DNA of 38,773 nucleotides from an uncultured Cellvibrionales bacterium (lineage in GTDB: Bacteria > Pseudomonadota > Gammaproteobacteria > Pseudomonadales > UBA7239): the NCBI GenBank assembly GCA_937864065.1, contig CALMIC010000301.1:1-38773 (forward strand), written 5' to 3'. The translations under genes were made by a program, and so were the position numbers. Numbering within the stretch: position 1 is the stretch's first letter; every line of letters starts with the position of its first letter. This document shows, one piece after another, positions 1-7,813 of this stretch. The notes beneath the pieces were generated by a model, which ran no database searches, was not told the DNA's origin, and saw only the letters and a program-made list of their open reading frames with translations.

Positions 1-67
1 CAATACCTAGCTATTACCCCGACCCAAATTCCTCTGGATCTCGTTGACACCTAACACAGTTTATACG

Positions 68-217
68 TCACCAATGACGTCGCGCCCCGCGCGCCCGCGG
101 CTTGCAAAGATGCTCGGCCAGCGACACCGACCCGGCCAGCACCAGCAACACTAGCACCAGCGCGAAGAACGGATGGTAGAGGGCGAAGACAAGCAGGATG
201 AGTTGCACCAGTGGCAT
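68..217 (-). CDS. Possible small hydrophobic membrane protein (49 aa)
   Basis: A short ORF reads from an ATG preceded by GGAG at about 5 nt spacing and ends in TGA. The 49-residue product has one strongly hydrophobic stretch at about residues 3-33 (rich in Leu, Val, Phe and Ala), followed by a basic tail (KPRARGARRH). That is the layout of a single-span inner-membrane peptide with its positive end in the cytoplasm. No family was recognised. It lies downstream of and on the same strand as the HAD phosphatase gene, about 117 nt away. The hydrophobic coding pattern and ribosome-binding site favour it over the longer Arg/Ala-rich overlapping frame, but a chance ORF in GC-rich DNA cannot be excluded. 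Confidence 0.35.
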   Translation of the reverse strand: MPLVQLILLVFALYHPFFALVLVLLVLAGSVSLAEHLCKPRARGARRHW

Positions 218-334
218 GTGGGCTCCATGAAGGTGGCTGCCATGCCAGTCTACGGCCGGCCAGGCGCACCTGGTGAGCCTGCGCTCTCCTAGAATTCATC
301 ATGCAGCCTCCGGAAACGAAGGTGTGCCATGTCC

Positions 335-991
335 CTACGCGCGCAAGCTCACCACCGGCCAGCCGTTCTGCTCGGCAAACGCTTGCAGCTGTTCATCCGG
401 GTCCACGGCGACGGGGTTATCCACCCGCTGCAGCAGCGGCAGGTCATTGTGTGAGTCGCTGTAGAAAAAACTGCCGCGCAGCGATTCATGGTGTTGCGCC
501 AGCCAGGCATTGAGGCGCTCCACCTTGCCTTCGCGATAGCACGGCACGCCGGCCACATCGCCGGTGTACATGCCGTTGCGCAATTCCGGCTCGGTGGCGA
601 GCAGGGTGTCGATACCGAAGCGTTTCGCAATCGGCGCAGTGATGAAGGAATTGGTGGCGGTGATGATCATCAGGTGATGGCCCTGCGCGCGGTGGCTGTC
701 CACCAGGGCCTGTGCCTTGGGCAGGATGATCGGCTCGATTTTCTCGCGCATGAATTCGGCATGCCAGCGCGCGAGTTCGCCCATCGGGTAGCCGGCCAGC
801 GGTGCGAGCACGAAGCGTTGGTAGGCGTAGATATCCAGCGCGCCGCGGCAGTAGTCGGCGTAGAACGCATCGTTCTTAGCGCGGTAGTCGGCGCCGTTCA
901 CCATGCCCAGCTCGGCAATGAACTCGCCCCAGCTGTGGTCGGAATCGCCGCCGAGCAGTGTGTTGTCCAGGTCGAAAATCGCGAGCGTCAT
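335..991 (-). CDS. HAD-superfamily subfamily IB phosphatase (SerB-like)
   Basis: The 218-residue cytoplasmic protein begins with the HAD nucleophile motif FDLDNTL (Asp6 and Asp8). It has a motif II-type Thr in ITATN near the middle and a C-terminal motif IV, SDSHNDLPLL, that binds Mg2+. The helical cap lies between motifs I and II, as in subfamily IB enzymes related to phosphoserine phosphatase. The family hydrolyses small phosphomonoesters; the substrate here cannot be read from sequence. Its ATG overlaps the yggU stop by 4 nt (ATGA), so it is the last clear member of the yggS-proC-yggT-yggU series and is probably translationally coupled. It might be annotated as phosphoserine phosphatase, but it lacks the N-terminal ACT-like region of typical SerB. 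Confidence 0.85.
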   Translation of the reverse strand: MTLAIFDLDNTLLGGDSDHSWGEFIAELGMVNGADYRAKNDAFYADYCRGALDIYAYQRFVLAPLAGYPMGELARWHAEFMREKIEPIILPKAQALVDSHRAQGHHLMIITATNSFITAPIAKRFGIDTLLATEPELRNGMYTGDVAGVPCYREGKVERLNAWLAQHHESLRGSFFYSDSHNDLPLLQRVDNPVAVDPDEQLQAFAEQNGWPVVSLRA

Positions 992-1287
992 GGCGGGGTG
1001 TCCTCGAAGGCTTGCAGGGCAGGCGGCAGCGTGCCGATCCCGTTGATGCGAAAAGTCTTGCGCTTGCCGGTGTCGCCGCTGGCGAGCGCGATGTGTGAGC
1101 GCGGCACATCGAGCACATCGGCCAGGTAGCGGATCAGGTGGGTGTTGGCCTTGCCGTCTACCGGTGGCGCCGTGATGCGGATTTTCAGGCGTTCGTCCTG
1201 CACACCGCTGATCTCGTCGCGCGAGGCTTTCGGCTGCACCAGGCAGCGCAGCACCAGTGTGTCATCCTGCAGAGTGTAGAAAGCCAT
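988..1287 (-). CDS. yggU: YggU/DUF167 family protein
   Basis: The 99-residue protein matches the DUF167 (YggU) family. It has the conserved N-terminal strand with RCLVQPKASRDE, the central IRITAPPVDGKANTHLIRYLADVL and the SGDTGKRKTFRI segment near the C-terminus. The family is small, soluble and of unknown biochemical function. It is usually found beside yggT and proC, as it is here. The stop overlaps the start of the HAD phosphatase gene, and the start lies a few bases after yggT. The length is normal for the family. Confidence 0.88.
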   Translation of the reverse strand: MAFYTLQDDTLVLRCLVQPKASRDEISGVQDERLKIRITAPPVDGKANTHLIRYLADVLDVPRSHIALASGDTGKRKTFRINGIGTLPPALQAFEDTPP

Positions 1288-1293
1288 CGCGGT

Positions 1294-1878
1294 TCAGAAC
1301 AGGCCGGGCACCAGCAGGCGTGGTGCGCCGAGCTGCGCCGCTGCATTCTCGATGAGTACGCGCGCCACATTCAGCAGCAGGAACACGAAAATCGGCGAGA
1401 TGTCGATGCCGCCCATCGGCGGGATGATGCGCTGCACCGGTGCGCACAGCGGCCGCACCAGCTGGATCGCCAGCAGCGCCGCCGGCTGGCGTGTGTACGG
1501 TGCCACCCAGCTGATGACGATCATCGCGATCATGCAGGCGAAATAAATGTAGATCACCAGCGAGGCGAGGCCGAGCGCGCTCCACGCCAGCGCCGCGACG
1601 GGATTGAGCAGGCCGACAAACAGCCCGGAGAGGAACACGGTGGCGAATTGCGCCGCCAGTGCCAGCACGAGGCAGGCGAGGTCCAGGCCGAGCAGGCCGG
1701 GAATCACCCGCCGCAGCGGCAACAGCAGCGGGTTGGTGGCCTTGGCGACAAACTGCGACAGCGGGTTGTAGAAATCCGCGCGGGCGACCTGCAGCAGGAA
1801 GCGCAGCATCACCACGAGCACATAGAGGCCACCGAGGGTTTGCAGTATCAGGATGCCGATTTGCGAGAGAGGGTTCAT
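1294..1878 (-). CDS. yggT: YggT family integral membrane protein
   Basis: The 194-residue protein carries two YGGT modules in tandem. Each has a pair of hydrophobic segments joined by a conserved turn: the first half contains RFLLQVARADFYNPLSQF and LLLPLRRVIPG, and the second contains VISWVAPYTRQPAA and LCAPVQRIIPPMGGIDISP. About four to five membrane spans are expected. Bacterial YggT proteins have been linked to osmotic stress tolerance and membrane or division organisation, but no reaction is established. It lies directly between proC (5-nt gap) and yggU (6-nt gap), the standard proteobacterial order. Confidence 0.9.
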   Translation of the reverse strand: MNPLSQIGILILQTLGGLYVLVVMLRFLLQVARADFYNPLSQFVAKATNPLLLPLRRVIPGLLGLDLACLVLALAAQFATVFLSGLFVGLLNPVAALAWSALGLASLVIYIYFACMIAMIVISWVAPYTRQPAALLAIQLVRPLCAPVQRIIPPMGGIDISPIFVFLLLNVARVLIENAAAQLGAPRLLVPGLF

Positions 1879-1883
1879 CGTGA

Positions 1884-2705
1884 TCAGCCCAGTTGTTCCG
1901 ACAGTTCCTGTGAGCGCACGGCCGCAGCCTGCAGTGCGCCAGCGACGATGTCGCGCAGCCCGCTCTGTTCGAAGTGGGCGATCGCGCGTTCGGTGGTGCC
2001 ACCCGGTGAAGTGACGCGGCGGCGCAGCTCGGCCGCATCCACATCGCTGGTCACGGCCATTTCGGCCGCGCCGAGCGCCGTCTGCAGCGTGAGCGCGCGC
2101 GCGGTCGCCGGGGACAGCCCGAGCTGCTCGCCGGCGGCGGTCATCGCCTCCATCAGCAGGAAGAAATAGGCCGGGCCACTGCCGGAGACGGCAGTGACGG
2201 CGTCAATCTGCGCCTCGCTGTCCAGCCACAGCGCAATGCCGACAGCCTGCAGGATGGCCTCGGCCTGGGCGCGCTGGGCCGGTGACACCTGCGCATTGGC
2301 ATAGAGGCCAGAGGCGCCGCGCTGCACCAGCGCCGGGGTGTTCGGCATGCAGCGCACCACCGGCAGCTCGCCGCCGAGCCACTGGCACAGCGAGGCGATG
2401 CTGATGCCGGCGGCAATCGAGATCACCAGCGGCCGGCGGGCCTGCACGGCAGGTGCCAGCTCGGCCAGCACGGCCTTCATCACTTGCGGTTTTACGGCCA
2501 GCACCAGCACCTCGGCCTGCGCCACCACGGCAGCGTTATCCGCACAGGGCTGGATGCCGTGCTGCCCGGCCAGTGCCTGCAGCGCGGCGGTGTTGGGATC
2601 GGCGGCGAACAGGCGTTGCGGGCTGAAGCCCTGGGCGACGAGGCCGCCGATGAGGCTCGCGGCCATGTTGCCGGCGCCGATGAAGCCGATAGTGGGGTGG
2701 GTCAT
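1884..2705 (-). CDS. proC: Pyrroline-5-carboxylate reductase
   Basis: This 273-residue enzyme catalyses the NAD(P)H-dependent reduction of 1-pyrroline-5-carboxylate to L-proline, the last step of proline synthesis in the cytoplasm. An N-terminal Rossmann motif, GFIGAGNMAASLIGGL, occupies residues 8-23. The family signature PNTPALVQRGASGLYAN and the C-terminal catalytic and dimer region (AVSGSGPAYFFLLMEAM, then VTSPGGTTERAI) are all present. The length is typical. It lies 26 nt downstream of yggS and just upstream of yggT, in an apparent operon common in gammaproteobacteria. Confidence 0.96.
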   Translation of the reverse strand: MTHPTIGFIGAGNMAASLIGGLVAQGFSPQRLFAADPNTAALQALAGQHGIQPCADNAAVVAQAEVLVLAVKPQVMKAVLAELAPAVQARRPLVISIAAGISIASLCQWLGGELPVVRCMPNTPALVQRGASGLYANAQVSPAQRAQAEAILQAVGIALWLDSEAQIDAVTAVSGSGPAYFFLLMEAMTAAGEQLGLSPATARALTLQTALGAAEMAVTSDVDAAELRRRVTSPGGTTERAIAHFEQSGLRDIVAGALQAAAVRSQELSEQLG

Positions 2706-2731
2706 GTCTGGGTCTCCTGGAAGAGCGGCGA

Positions 2732-3421
2732 TTATACGCGGGGGCCGAAGATGTCGGTGCCGACCCGCACGATGGTGCTGCCGGCCTCGATCGCGAGCTC
2801 CAGATCGGCCGACATGCCCATCGACAGCGTGTCGAGCGGCAGCGTTGGGTAGCGCTGCCTGAGGCCGGCGAGCAGGTCGGCCGTGCGGCGGAAGCTCGCC
2901 AGCGTGGCGGCCGGCGGCTGGCCAGCGCGGGGGATCACCATCAGCCCACGCACGGCCAGGCGGTCCATGCCGGCCAGGGCTGCCACCAGGCGGTCGAGCC
3001 CGGCCGGGTCGATGCCGGCCTTGCTGCCCTCGTCGTCGATATTGACCTCGATGCAGACATTGAGCGGCGGCAAGCCGGCCGGCCGCTGGGCCTGCAGGCG
3101 CTCGGCCAGTTTCAGGCGGTCCAGGCTGTGCAGCCAGTCGAAGCGCTCGGCCACCAGCCGGGTCTTGTTGGACTGCAGCGGGCCGATGAAATGCCAGACC
3201 AGCGGCAGGTGGGCGAGGGCGTCGAGCTTGGCCTGGGCCTCCTGGGCGTAGTTCTCCCCGAAATGCACCAGGCCGGCTGCATGCGCCTCGGCGATGGCGC
3301 TGGCCGGCCGGGTCTTGCTCACGGCCAACAAGGTGATCTCGCTCAGGTTCCTGCCGCTTTTGCCGGCTGCTTGTTGTATACGGTCGCGTACCTTGGCTAT
3401 ATTGGGGAGGATGGTTGTCAT
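2732..3421 (-). CDS. yggS: YggS family pyridoxal-phosphate homeostasis protein
   Basis: The 229-residue fold-type III PLP-binding protein (PLPBP/YggS family) controls cytosolic pyridoxal phosphate levels and amino-acid homeostasis rather than acting as a known enzyme. Lys36 in LLAVSKTRP is the expected PLP Schiff-base lysine. Other family signatures are HFGENYAQEAQAK, WHFIGPLQSNKT, IEVNIDDEGSKAG and the phosphate-binding end LSMGMSADLELAI with GSTIVRVGTDIFG. It is the first gene of the minus-strand series and is divergent from pilT, with about 64 bp between the two starts. This is the classic pilT/yggS/proC arrangement. Confidence 0.95.
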   Translation of the reverse strand: MTTILPNIAKVRDRIQQAAGKSGRNLSEITLLAVSKTRPASAIAEAHAAGLVHFGENYAQEAQAKLDALAHLPLVWHFIGPLQSNKTRLVAERFDWLHSLDRLKLAERLQAQRPAGLPPLNVCIEVNIDDEGSKAGIDPAGLDRLVAALAGMDRLAVRGLMVIPRAGQPPAATLASFRRTADLLAGLRQRYPTLPLDTLSMGMSADLELAIEAGSTIVRVGTDIFGPRV

Positions 3422-3485
3422 GGATGCTCGGTCGCGGGTCGGCTGCGGTGTCCGAAGTCTAAAAAAACACTACGGGTCTTTCTTC

Positions 3486-4520
3486 ATGGATATCACTGAA
3501 CTGCTGGCTTTCAGCGCCAAACAGGGCGCTTCCGACCTCCACTTGTCAGCGGGCTTGCCGCCGATGATCCGCGTCGACGGCGATGTGCGCCGCATCAACC
3601 TGCCCGCGCTGGAACACAAGCAGGTGCACGGCCTGATTTACGACATTATGAATGACAAGCAGCGCAAGGACTATGAAGAATTCTGGGAAACCGACTTCTC
3701 GTTCGAGGTGCCCGGTGTGGCGCGCTTCCGCGTTAACGCCTTCAACCAGAACCGCGGCGCCGGTGCCGTGTTCCGTACCATCCCGTCAAAAGTACTGACG
3801 ATGGAAGAGCTGGGCATGGGCCAGGTGTTCAAGGACATCTCGCACACGCCGCGCGGCCTGATCCTCGTCACCGGCCCGACCGGTTCGGGCAAGTCGACCA
3901 CACTGGCAGCGATGATCGACTACATCAACGACAACAAGTACGAACACATCCTCACTATCGAGGACCCGATCGAATTCGTGCACCAGAGCAAGAAATGCCT
4001 GGTGAACCAGCGCGAGGTGCACCGCGACACCCTCGGCTTCAACGAAGCACTGCGTTCAGCACTGCGGGAAGACCCGGACATCATCCTGGTCGGCGAGATG
4101 CGCGACCTGGAAACCATCCGTCTCGCACTGACTGCCGCAGAAACCGGCCACCTGGTGTTCGGCACGCTGCACACCACCTCGGCCGCCAAGACCATCGACC
4201 GCGTGGTGGACGTGTTCCCGGCGGAAGAAAAAGCGATGGTCCGTTCGATGCTGTCCGAATCGCTGCAGGCGGTTATCTCGCAGACGCTGCTGAAAAAGAG
4301 CGGCGGTGGCCGCGTGGCGGCGCACGAGATCATGCGCGGCACACCCGCTATCCGTAACCTGATCCGTGAGGACAAGATCGCGCAGATGTACTCGGCGATC
4401 CAGACCGGTGGCCAGATCGGCATGCAGACGCTGGACCAGTGCCTCTCCAACCTGGTCGCGAAAGGTGTCGTTACCCGCGATGTGGCCCGCGAGAAAGCCA
4501 AGATCCCGGAAAACTTCTGA
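3486..4520 (+). CDS. pilT: Type IV pilus retraction ATPase PilT
   Basis: The 344-residue hexameric cytoplasmic ATPase drives depolymerisation and retraction of type IV pili, and so twitching motility. The start chosen (MDITELL) gives the canonical PilT length. A longer in-frame extension to 3294 would overlap the divergent yggS gene and is not PilT-like. The Walker A motif GPTGSGKST places the P-loop lysine at residue 136. The Asp box, Walker B (PDIILVGEMRD) and His box (GHLVFGTLHTTSAAKTIDRV) follow. The C-terminal helix contains the PilT-type AIRNLIREDK. pilU follows 15 nt after the stop. Confidence 0.97.
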   Translation: MDITELLAFSAKQGASDLHLSAGLPPMIRVDGDVRRINLPALEHKQVHGLIYDIMNDKQRKDYEEFWETDFSFEVPGVARFRVNAFNQNRGAGAVFRTIPSKVLTMEELGMGQVFKDISHTPRGLILVTGPTGSGKSTTLAAMIDYINDNKYEHILTIEDPIEFVHQSKKCLVNQREVHRDTLGFNEALRSALREDPDIILVGEMRDLETIRLALTAAETGHLVFGTLHTTSAAKTIDRVVDVFPAEEKAMVRSMLSESLQAVISQTLLKKSGGGRVAAHEIMRGTPAIRNLIREDKIAQMYSAIQTGGQIGMQTLDQCLSNLVAKGVVTRDVAREKAKIPENF

Positions 4521-4535
4521 GCGGGAGCCTGAGCC

Positions 4536-5684
4536 ATGGATATCAGCAAGCTGCTGCAATTGATGGTAGACAAGGGTGCCTCCGACCTGTTCCTCACGGC
4601 CGGTGTCCCGCCCTCGGTGAAACTGCACGGCAAGGTGGTGCCAGTCACCAACACGCCACTGACACCGGAAAAGACGCGCGAGGTCGTCCTCGGCCTGATG
4701 AACGACAAGCAGCGCGAGGAGTTCCTGGAGAAACTCGAGCTAAACTTCGCCGTGTCGGCGCGTGGTATCGGCCGTTTCCGTGCCAATGCCTTCTACCAGC
4801 GCAACCTGATGGGCGCGGTGTTGCGTCGCATCGAAACCAACATCCCGCAACTGGATGACTTGCGCTTGCCGGAAAGCCTCAAGGAACTGGCGATGACCAA
4901 GCGCGGCCTGGTCATCTTCGTCGGCGCCACCGGCACCGGCAAGTCGACCTCGCTCGCAGCGATGATCGGCCACCGCAACCGCAATTCAAAGGGTCACATC
5001 ATCACCATCGAGGACCCGATTGAATTCATCCACCAGCACCAGGGCTGTATCGTCACCCAGCGCGAGGTGGGTATTGATACCGAATCGTTCGAGATCGCCC
5101 TGAAGAACACCCTGCGTCAGGCGCCCGACGTCATCCTCATCGGCGAGGTGCGCTCGCGCGAGACGATGGACTACGCGATCGCGTTTGCTGAAACCGGCCA
5201 CCTGTGTCTCTGTACCCTGCACGCAAACAACGCGAACCAGGCATTGGACCGTATCATCCACTTCTTCCCGGCGGACCGGCACAGCCAGCTGTGGATGGAT
5301 CTGTCACTGAACCTGAAAGCGATTGTGGCGCAACAGCTGGTGCCAACGCCGGATGGGCAGGGCCGCCGTGCGGTCATCGAGGTGTTGATCAATACGCCGC
5401 TGGCGTCCGACATGATCCGCAAGGCCGAGGTGCATGGCCTGAAAGAGCTGATGAAAAAGTCGACCGAGCTGGGCATGCAGACCTTCGACCAGGCGCTGTA
5501 CACCCTCTACGATGCCGGCGAGATCACCTACGAGGACGCTCTGCTGCACGCTGATGCACCGAACGACCTGCGCCTGATGATCAAGCTGGCGGCCGAGAAC
5601 ACCGGTGGTGGCAGTGCATTGGCCGGCCTCAGCATCGAGCAGACCGACGACGAGAAGAATACCGGCCTGATCCGTCGCCGCTGA
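4536..5684 (+). CDS. pilU: PilT-like type IV pilus ATPase PilU
   Basis: The 382-residue paralogue of PilT assists retraction and works with PilT at the pilus base on the cytoplasmic face. The Walker A motif is GATGTGKST with Lys136. Walker B (PDVILIGEVRSRET) and the His box (GHLCLCTLHANNANQALDRI) are intact. The C-terminal extension beyond PilT length, ending in TGLIRRR, is typical of PilU. A ribosome-binding region (GAGCGGGAGCC) precedes the ATG, 15 nt after pilT, so the two are probably co-transcribed. Confidence 0.96.
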   Translation: MDISKLLQLMVDKGASDLFLTAGVPPSVKLHGKVVPVTNTPLTPEKTREVVLGLMNDKQREEFLEKLELNFAVSARGIGRFRANAFYQRNLMGAVLRRIETNIPQLDDLRLPESLKELAMTKRGLVIFVGATGTGKSTSLAAMIGHRNRNSKGHIITIEDPIEFIHQHQGCIVTQREVGIDTESFEIALKNTLRQAPDVILIGEVRSRETMDYAIAFAETGHLCLCTLHANNANQALDRIIHFFPADRHSQLWMDLSLNLKAIVAQQLVPTPDGQGRRAVIEVLINTPLASDMIRKAEVHGLKELMKKSTELGMQTFDQALYTLYDAGEITYEDALLHADAPNDLRLMIKLAAENTGGGSALAGLSIEQTDDEKNTGLIRRR

Positions 5685-5701
5685 CCTTCCTTCTACACCC
5701 G

Positions 5702-5722
5702 CCCCCCGGTTTTTCCGGGGGG
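5702..5722 (+). terminator. Perfect GC hairpin after pilU (possible terminator)
   Basis: An 8-bp perfect inverted repeat, CCCCCCGG and CCGGGGGG, encloses a TTTTT loop 18 nt after the pilU stop. The stem is strong, but no T-tract follows on either strand. It may therefore be a weak intrinsic terminator, an mRNA 3'-end stabiliser or a Rho-dependent end. The remaining bases up to htpX (to 5857) hold no recognised feature apart from the htpX leader. Confidence 0.5.
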
Positions 5723-5857
5723 TGCCTGCGGAACTTTCCTGACAGCATTTGTCCTACGGGTACACTCGGTTATAAGGGTGTGCCAGTGATCCCCATCGCT
5801 TGCAACCCGGCCGGGTGTGACCATATAGACGACGGATAACCGTCAACGAGGAGTGCC

Positions 5858-6712
5858 ATGAAACGTATAGCCCTATTCCTGATGACCAACCTGGCCGTGG
5901 TGCTGGTGCTGGGCATAGTCCTGAGCGTGTTGCAGTCCTACACCGGCCTAAACAGCAACAGCACGGCCGGCCTGCTGCTGCTGGCCTTCGTGTTCGGCAT
6001 GGGCGGCTCGGTCATCTCGCTCGCCCTGTCGAAATGGATGGCCCTGCGCACGACCGGTGCCGTCGTGATCGAGCAGCCGCGCTCGCCGCTGGAGACCTGG
6101 CTGGTTGAAACCGTGCAGCGCCAGGCCAAGGCTGCCGGTATCGGCATGCCGGATGTGGCGATCTACGATTCGCCTGACGTCAATGCCTTCGCCACTGGTA
6201 TGAACCGCAACAAGGCGCTGGTCGCCGTCTCCACCGGCCTGCTGAACCACATGAGCCGTGACGAGGCCGAAGCGGTGCTGGGCCATGAAGTGAGCCACAT
6301 CGCCAACGGCGACATGGTGACGCTGACGCTGATCCAGGGTGTGGTGAACACCTTCGTCATCTTTCTGGCCCGCATGGTGGCCAGTGTGATCGGTGACCGC
6401 GAGCGCGGCGCCCTGGCTTACATTGCCACCGTGTTTGCGCTGGAAATGGTGTTCGGCATCATCGCCAGCACGATCGTGGCCTGGTTCTCGCGCCAGCGCG
6501 AATTCCGCGCCGATGCCGGCGGTGCCGCGCTCGCCGGTCGCGAGAAGATGATTGCCGCGCTGGAGCGCCTGAAGCTGTCGCACGAGAGCACACTGGAAGG
6601 CCAGCTCACCGCTTTCGGTATCAACGGCAAGAAATCACTGGCGGCCCTGTTCATGAGCCACCCGCCGCTGGAGAAACGCATCGAGGCACTGCGCAACAGC
6701 GCGAGCTTCTGA
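5858..6712 (+). CDS. htpX: Membrane zinc metalloprotease HtpX
   Basis: The 284-residue M48-family inner-membrane protease degrades misfolded membrane proteins alongside FtsH. Two N-terminal spans (about residues 4-26 and 34-56) are followed by the zinc motif HEVSH (His143, Glu144, His147) within [14 protein letters not shown] further hydrophobic pair lies at about 155-175 and 188-210. The third zinc ligand is probably Glu215 in [11 protein letters not shown]. The C-terminal [14 protein letters not shown] is a family signature. The start is supported by GAGGAG just upstream. Unlike many enterobacterial copies, no sigma-32 promoter was evident. A terminator follows the gene. Confidence 0.96.
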   Translation: MKRIALFLMTNLAVVLVLGIVLSVLQSYTGLNSNSTAGLLLLAFVFGMGGSVISLALSKWMALRTTGAVVIEQPRSPLETWLVETVQRQAKAAGIGMPDVAIYDSPDVNAFATGMNRNKALVAVSTGLLNHMSRDEAEAVLGHEVSHIANGDMVTLTLIQGVVNTFVIFLARMVASVIGDRERGALAYIATVFALEMVFGIIASTIVAWFSRQREFRADAGGAALAGREKMIAALERLKLSHESTLEGQLTAFGINGKKSLAALFMSHPPLEKRIEALRNSASF

Positions 6713-6755
6713 TGGCCGTCACTGACAGTTGATCCTGTCCTGTCACCACCTTCTC

Positions 6756-6779
6756 ACGGGCCTGCGGGCCCGTTTTTTT
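6756..6779 (+). terminator. Rho-independent terminator of htpX
   Basis: A 7-bp perfect stem, ACGGGCC and GGCCCGT, has a 4-nt loop and is followed directly by seven T residues on the plus strand. It lies about 44 nt after the htpX stop and just before the convergent end of the minus-strand arsenic operon. Confidence 0.9.
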
Positions 6780-6788
6780 GCTGCGGCT

Positions 6789-7565
6789 TCAGTCCTCCAG
6801 CGGGTTGTGGTGGTTCATCGCCATCCGTTCGACAATCTGGCGGAATGCCACCGGATAAAGTTTGTCGAGCTGTGCGGCACGGGACAGCAGCACCTTCTGT
6901 GAAAACCCTTCGCCATCGCCTGCAGCCGGTTTCAGGGCAAACACGACCTTGTTGGTGCAGGCTTCGGCCTTGACGACGATGACATGGTCGCTGCCGAACA
7001 CACGCTGCATGCGTTTGATGAAGCCGGCATGTTGCTTGGCATTTTCCGACAGGTTCACAGCCATCACGCCGCCGGCCGCCAGCGCCGCGTGGCAGTCGCG
7101 GTAGAACGTTTCCGTGCAGAGGGTGGGCGCCTGGCCGCCGACGTCGAAACCGTCGACGATAATCACATCCTGCTGGCGGCGCAGGGCGGCGATGTAATCC
7201 GCGCCATCGGCACAGTGCACGGCAAAGCGCTGGTCGTCTGCCGGCACGCGGAACGTGTCGCGCAGTGCAATGACATCCGGATTGATTTCCACCACGTCGA
7301 TACGCATGGCCGGAAAGTGGCGGTAGCACCAGGTTGGCAACGCGCCGCCGCCGAGGCCGATCATTGTCACCTGTTGTGGCTGCGGCACGAACAGCAGGAA
7401 ACCGAGCAGTGTACGCGTGTAGCCGAGCAGCAGGCGGTCGGGCTCGTCGGGGTTGAGCTGGCTCTGGATGCTGGTCGGACCGAACTGCAGGATCAGTTCG
7501 TTGCCGTCGCGCTCGACGTAGGGTTTGCCGGCGAGGAAAGCGGCGCGGAGAGAATCAAGGTTCAT
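6789..7565 (-). CDS. Spermidine-synthase-like methyltransferase-fold protein at end of ars operon
   Basis: The 258-residue cytoplasmic protein has the spermidine/spermine-synthase-type Rossmann fold. A glycine loop, GLGGGA (residues 70-75), is followed by the acidic strand end DVVEINPD (Glu93), a CADGADY segment (residues 118-124) and VDGFDVGGQAP with Asp138 and Asp141. The canonical GGGDGG of polyamine aminopropyltransferases is altered to GLGGGA, so the donor and product are uncertain. The start MNLDSL is chosen because its ATG overlaps the thioredoxin stop as TGATG, which implies translational coupling; a start six codons earlier would intrude further. It is the distal gene of the arsenic operon, but it could equally be an unrelated passenger. 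Confidence 0.75.
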   Translation of the reverse strand: MNLDSLRAAFLAGKPYVERDGNELILQFGPTSIQSQLNPDEPDRLLLGYTRTLLGFLLFVPQPQQVTMIGLGGGALPTWCYRHFPAMRIDVVEINPDVIALRDTFRVPADDQRFAVHCADGADYIAALRRQQDVIIVDGFDVGGQAPTLCTETFYRDCHAALAAGGVMAVNLSENAKQHAGFIKRMQRVFGSDHVIVVKAEACTNKVVFALKPAAGDGEGFSQKVLLSRAAQLDKLYPVAFRQIVERMAMNHHNPLED

Positions 7566-7804
7566 CAGTCGGCAGTAAGCCACTGCACCACATCGGCCTG
7601 GGTGGGAATCTTTCCCTGGCAGACCACTTTTTCGTTTACCACCATTGCTGGTGTGGACAGGATGTCATAAGACAGCATGTCGGTATGGTTGGTGACCTTG
7701 ATGAAGTCGGCTTGTATGTTGGCCGAGTCGGCTGCAGCGCGCGCTACAGCTTCCAGTTTCTTGCAGTTGGCACAGCCTGAACCGAGAATTTTTACCGTCA
7801 ACAT
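7565..7804 (-). CDS. Small redox-active thioredoxin family protein (MTH895/TM0996-like)
   Basis: The 79-residue protein has the short thioredoxin fold seen in archaeal MTH895-like proteins. The active site is Cys11-x-x-Cys14 (GSGCANCKK), and the cis-Pro loop is STPAMVVNEKVV. Such proteins commonly follow DUF318 permease genes in arsenic loci and may supply electrons or shuttle metalloid. Here it starts 9 nt after arsP and overlaps the downstream spermidine-synthase-like gene by one base. It might serve as reductant for ArsC, which is inference from context. Confidence 0.88.
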   Translation of the reverse strand: MLTVKILGSGCANCKKLEAVARAAADSANIQADFIKVTNHTDMLSYDILSTPAMVVNEKVVCQGKIPTQADVVQWLTAD

Positions 7805-7813
7805 GCCTGATCC

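Noticed and set aside
1138-2169. Long antisense ORF (343 codons) opposite yggT and proC
   Set aside because: It is rich in His, Gln and Arg with no domain pattern and lies opposite clearly recognisable genes; it is a GC-rich shadow frame.
3294-3485. Longer N-terminal extension of PilT
   Set aside because: It overlaps divergent yggS coding sequence, and the shorter start gives exactly the family length and P-loop position.
5758-5857. Possible sigma-32 promoter for htpX (CCCCAT present)
   Set aside because: No CTTGAA-type -35 element was found at suitable spacing.
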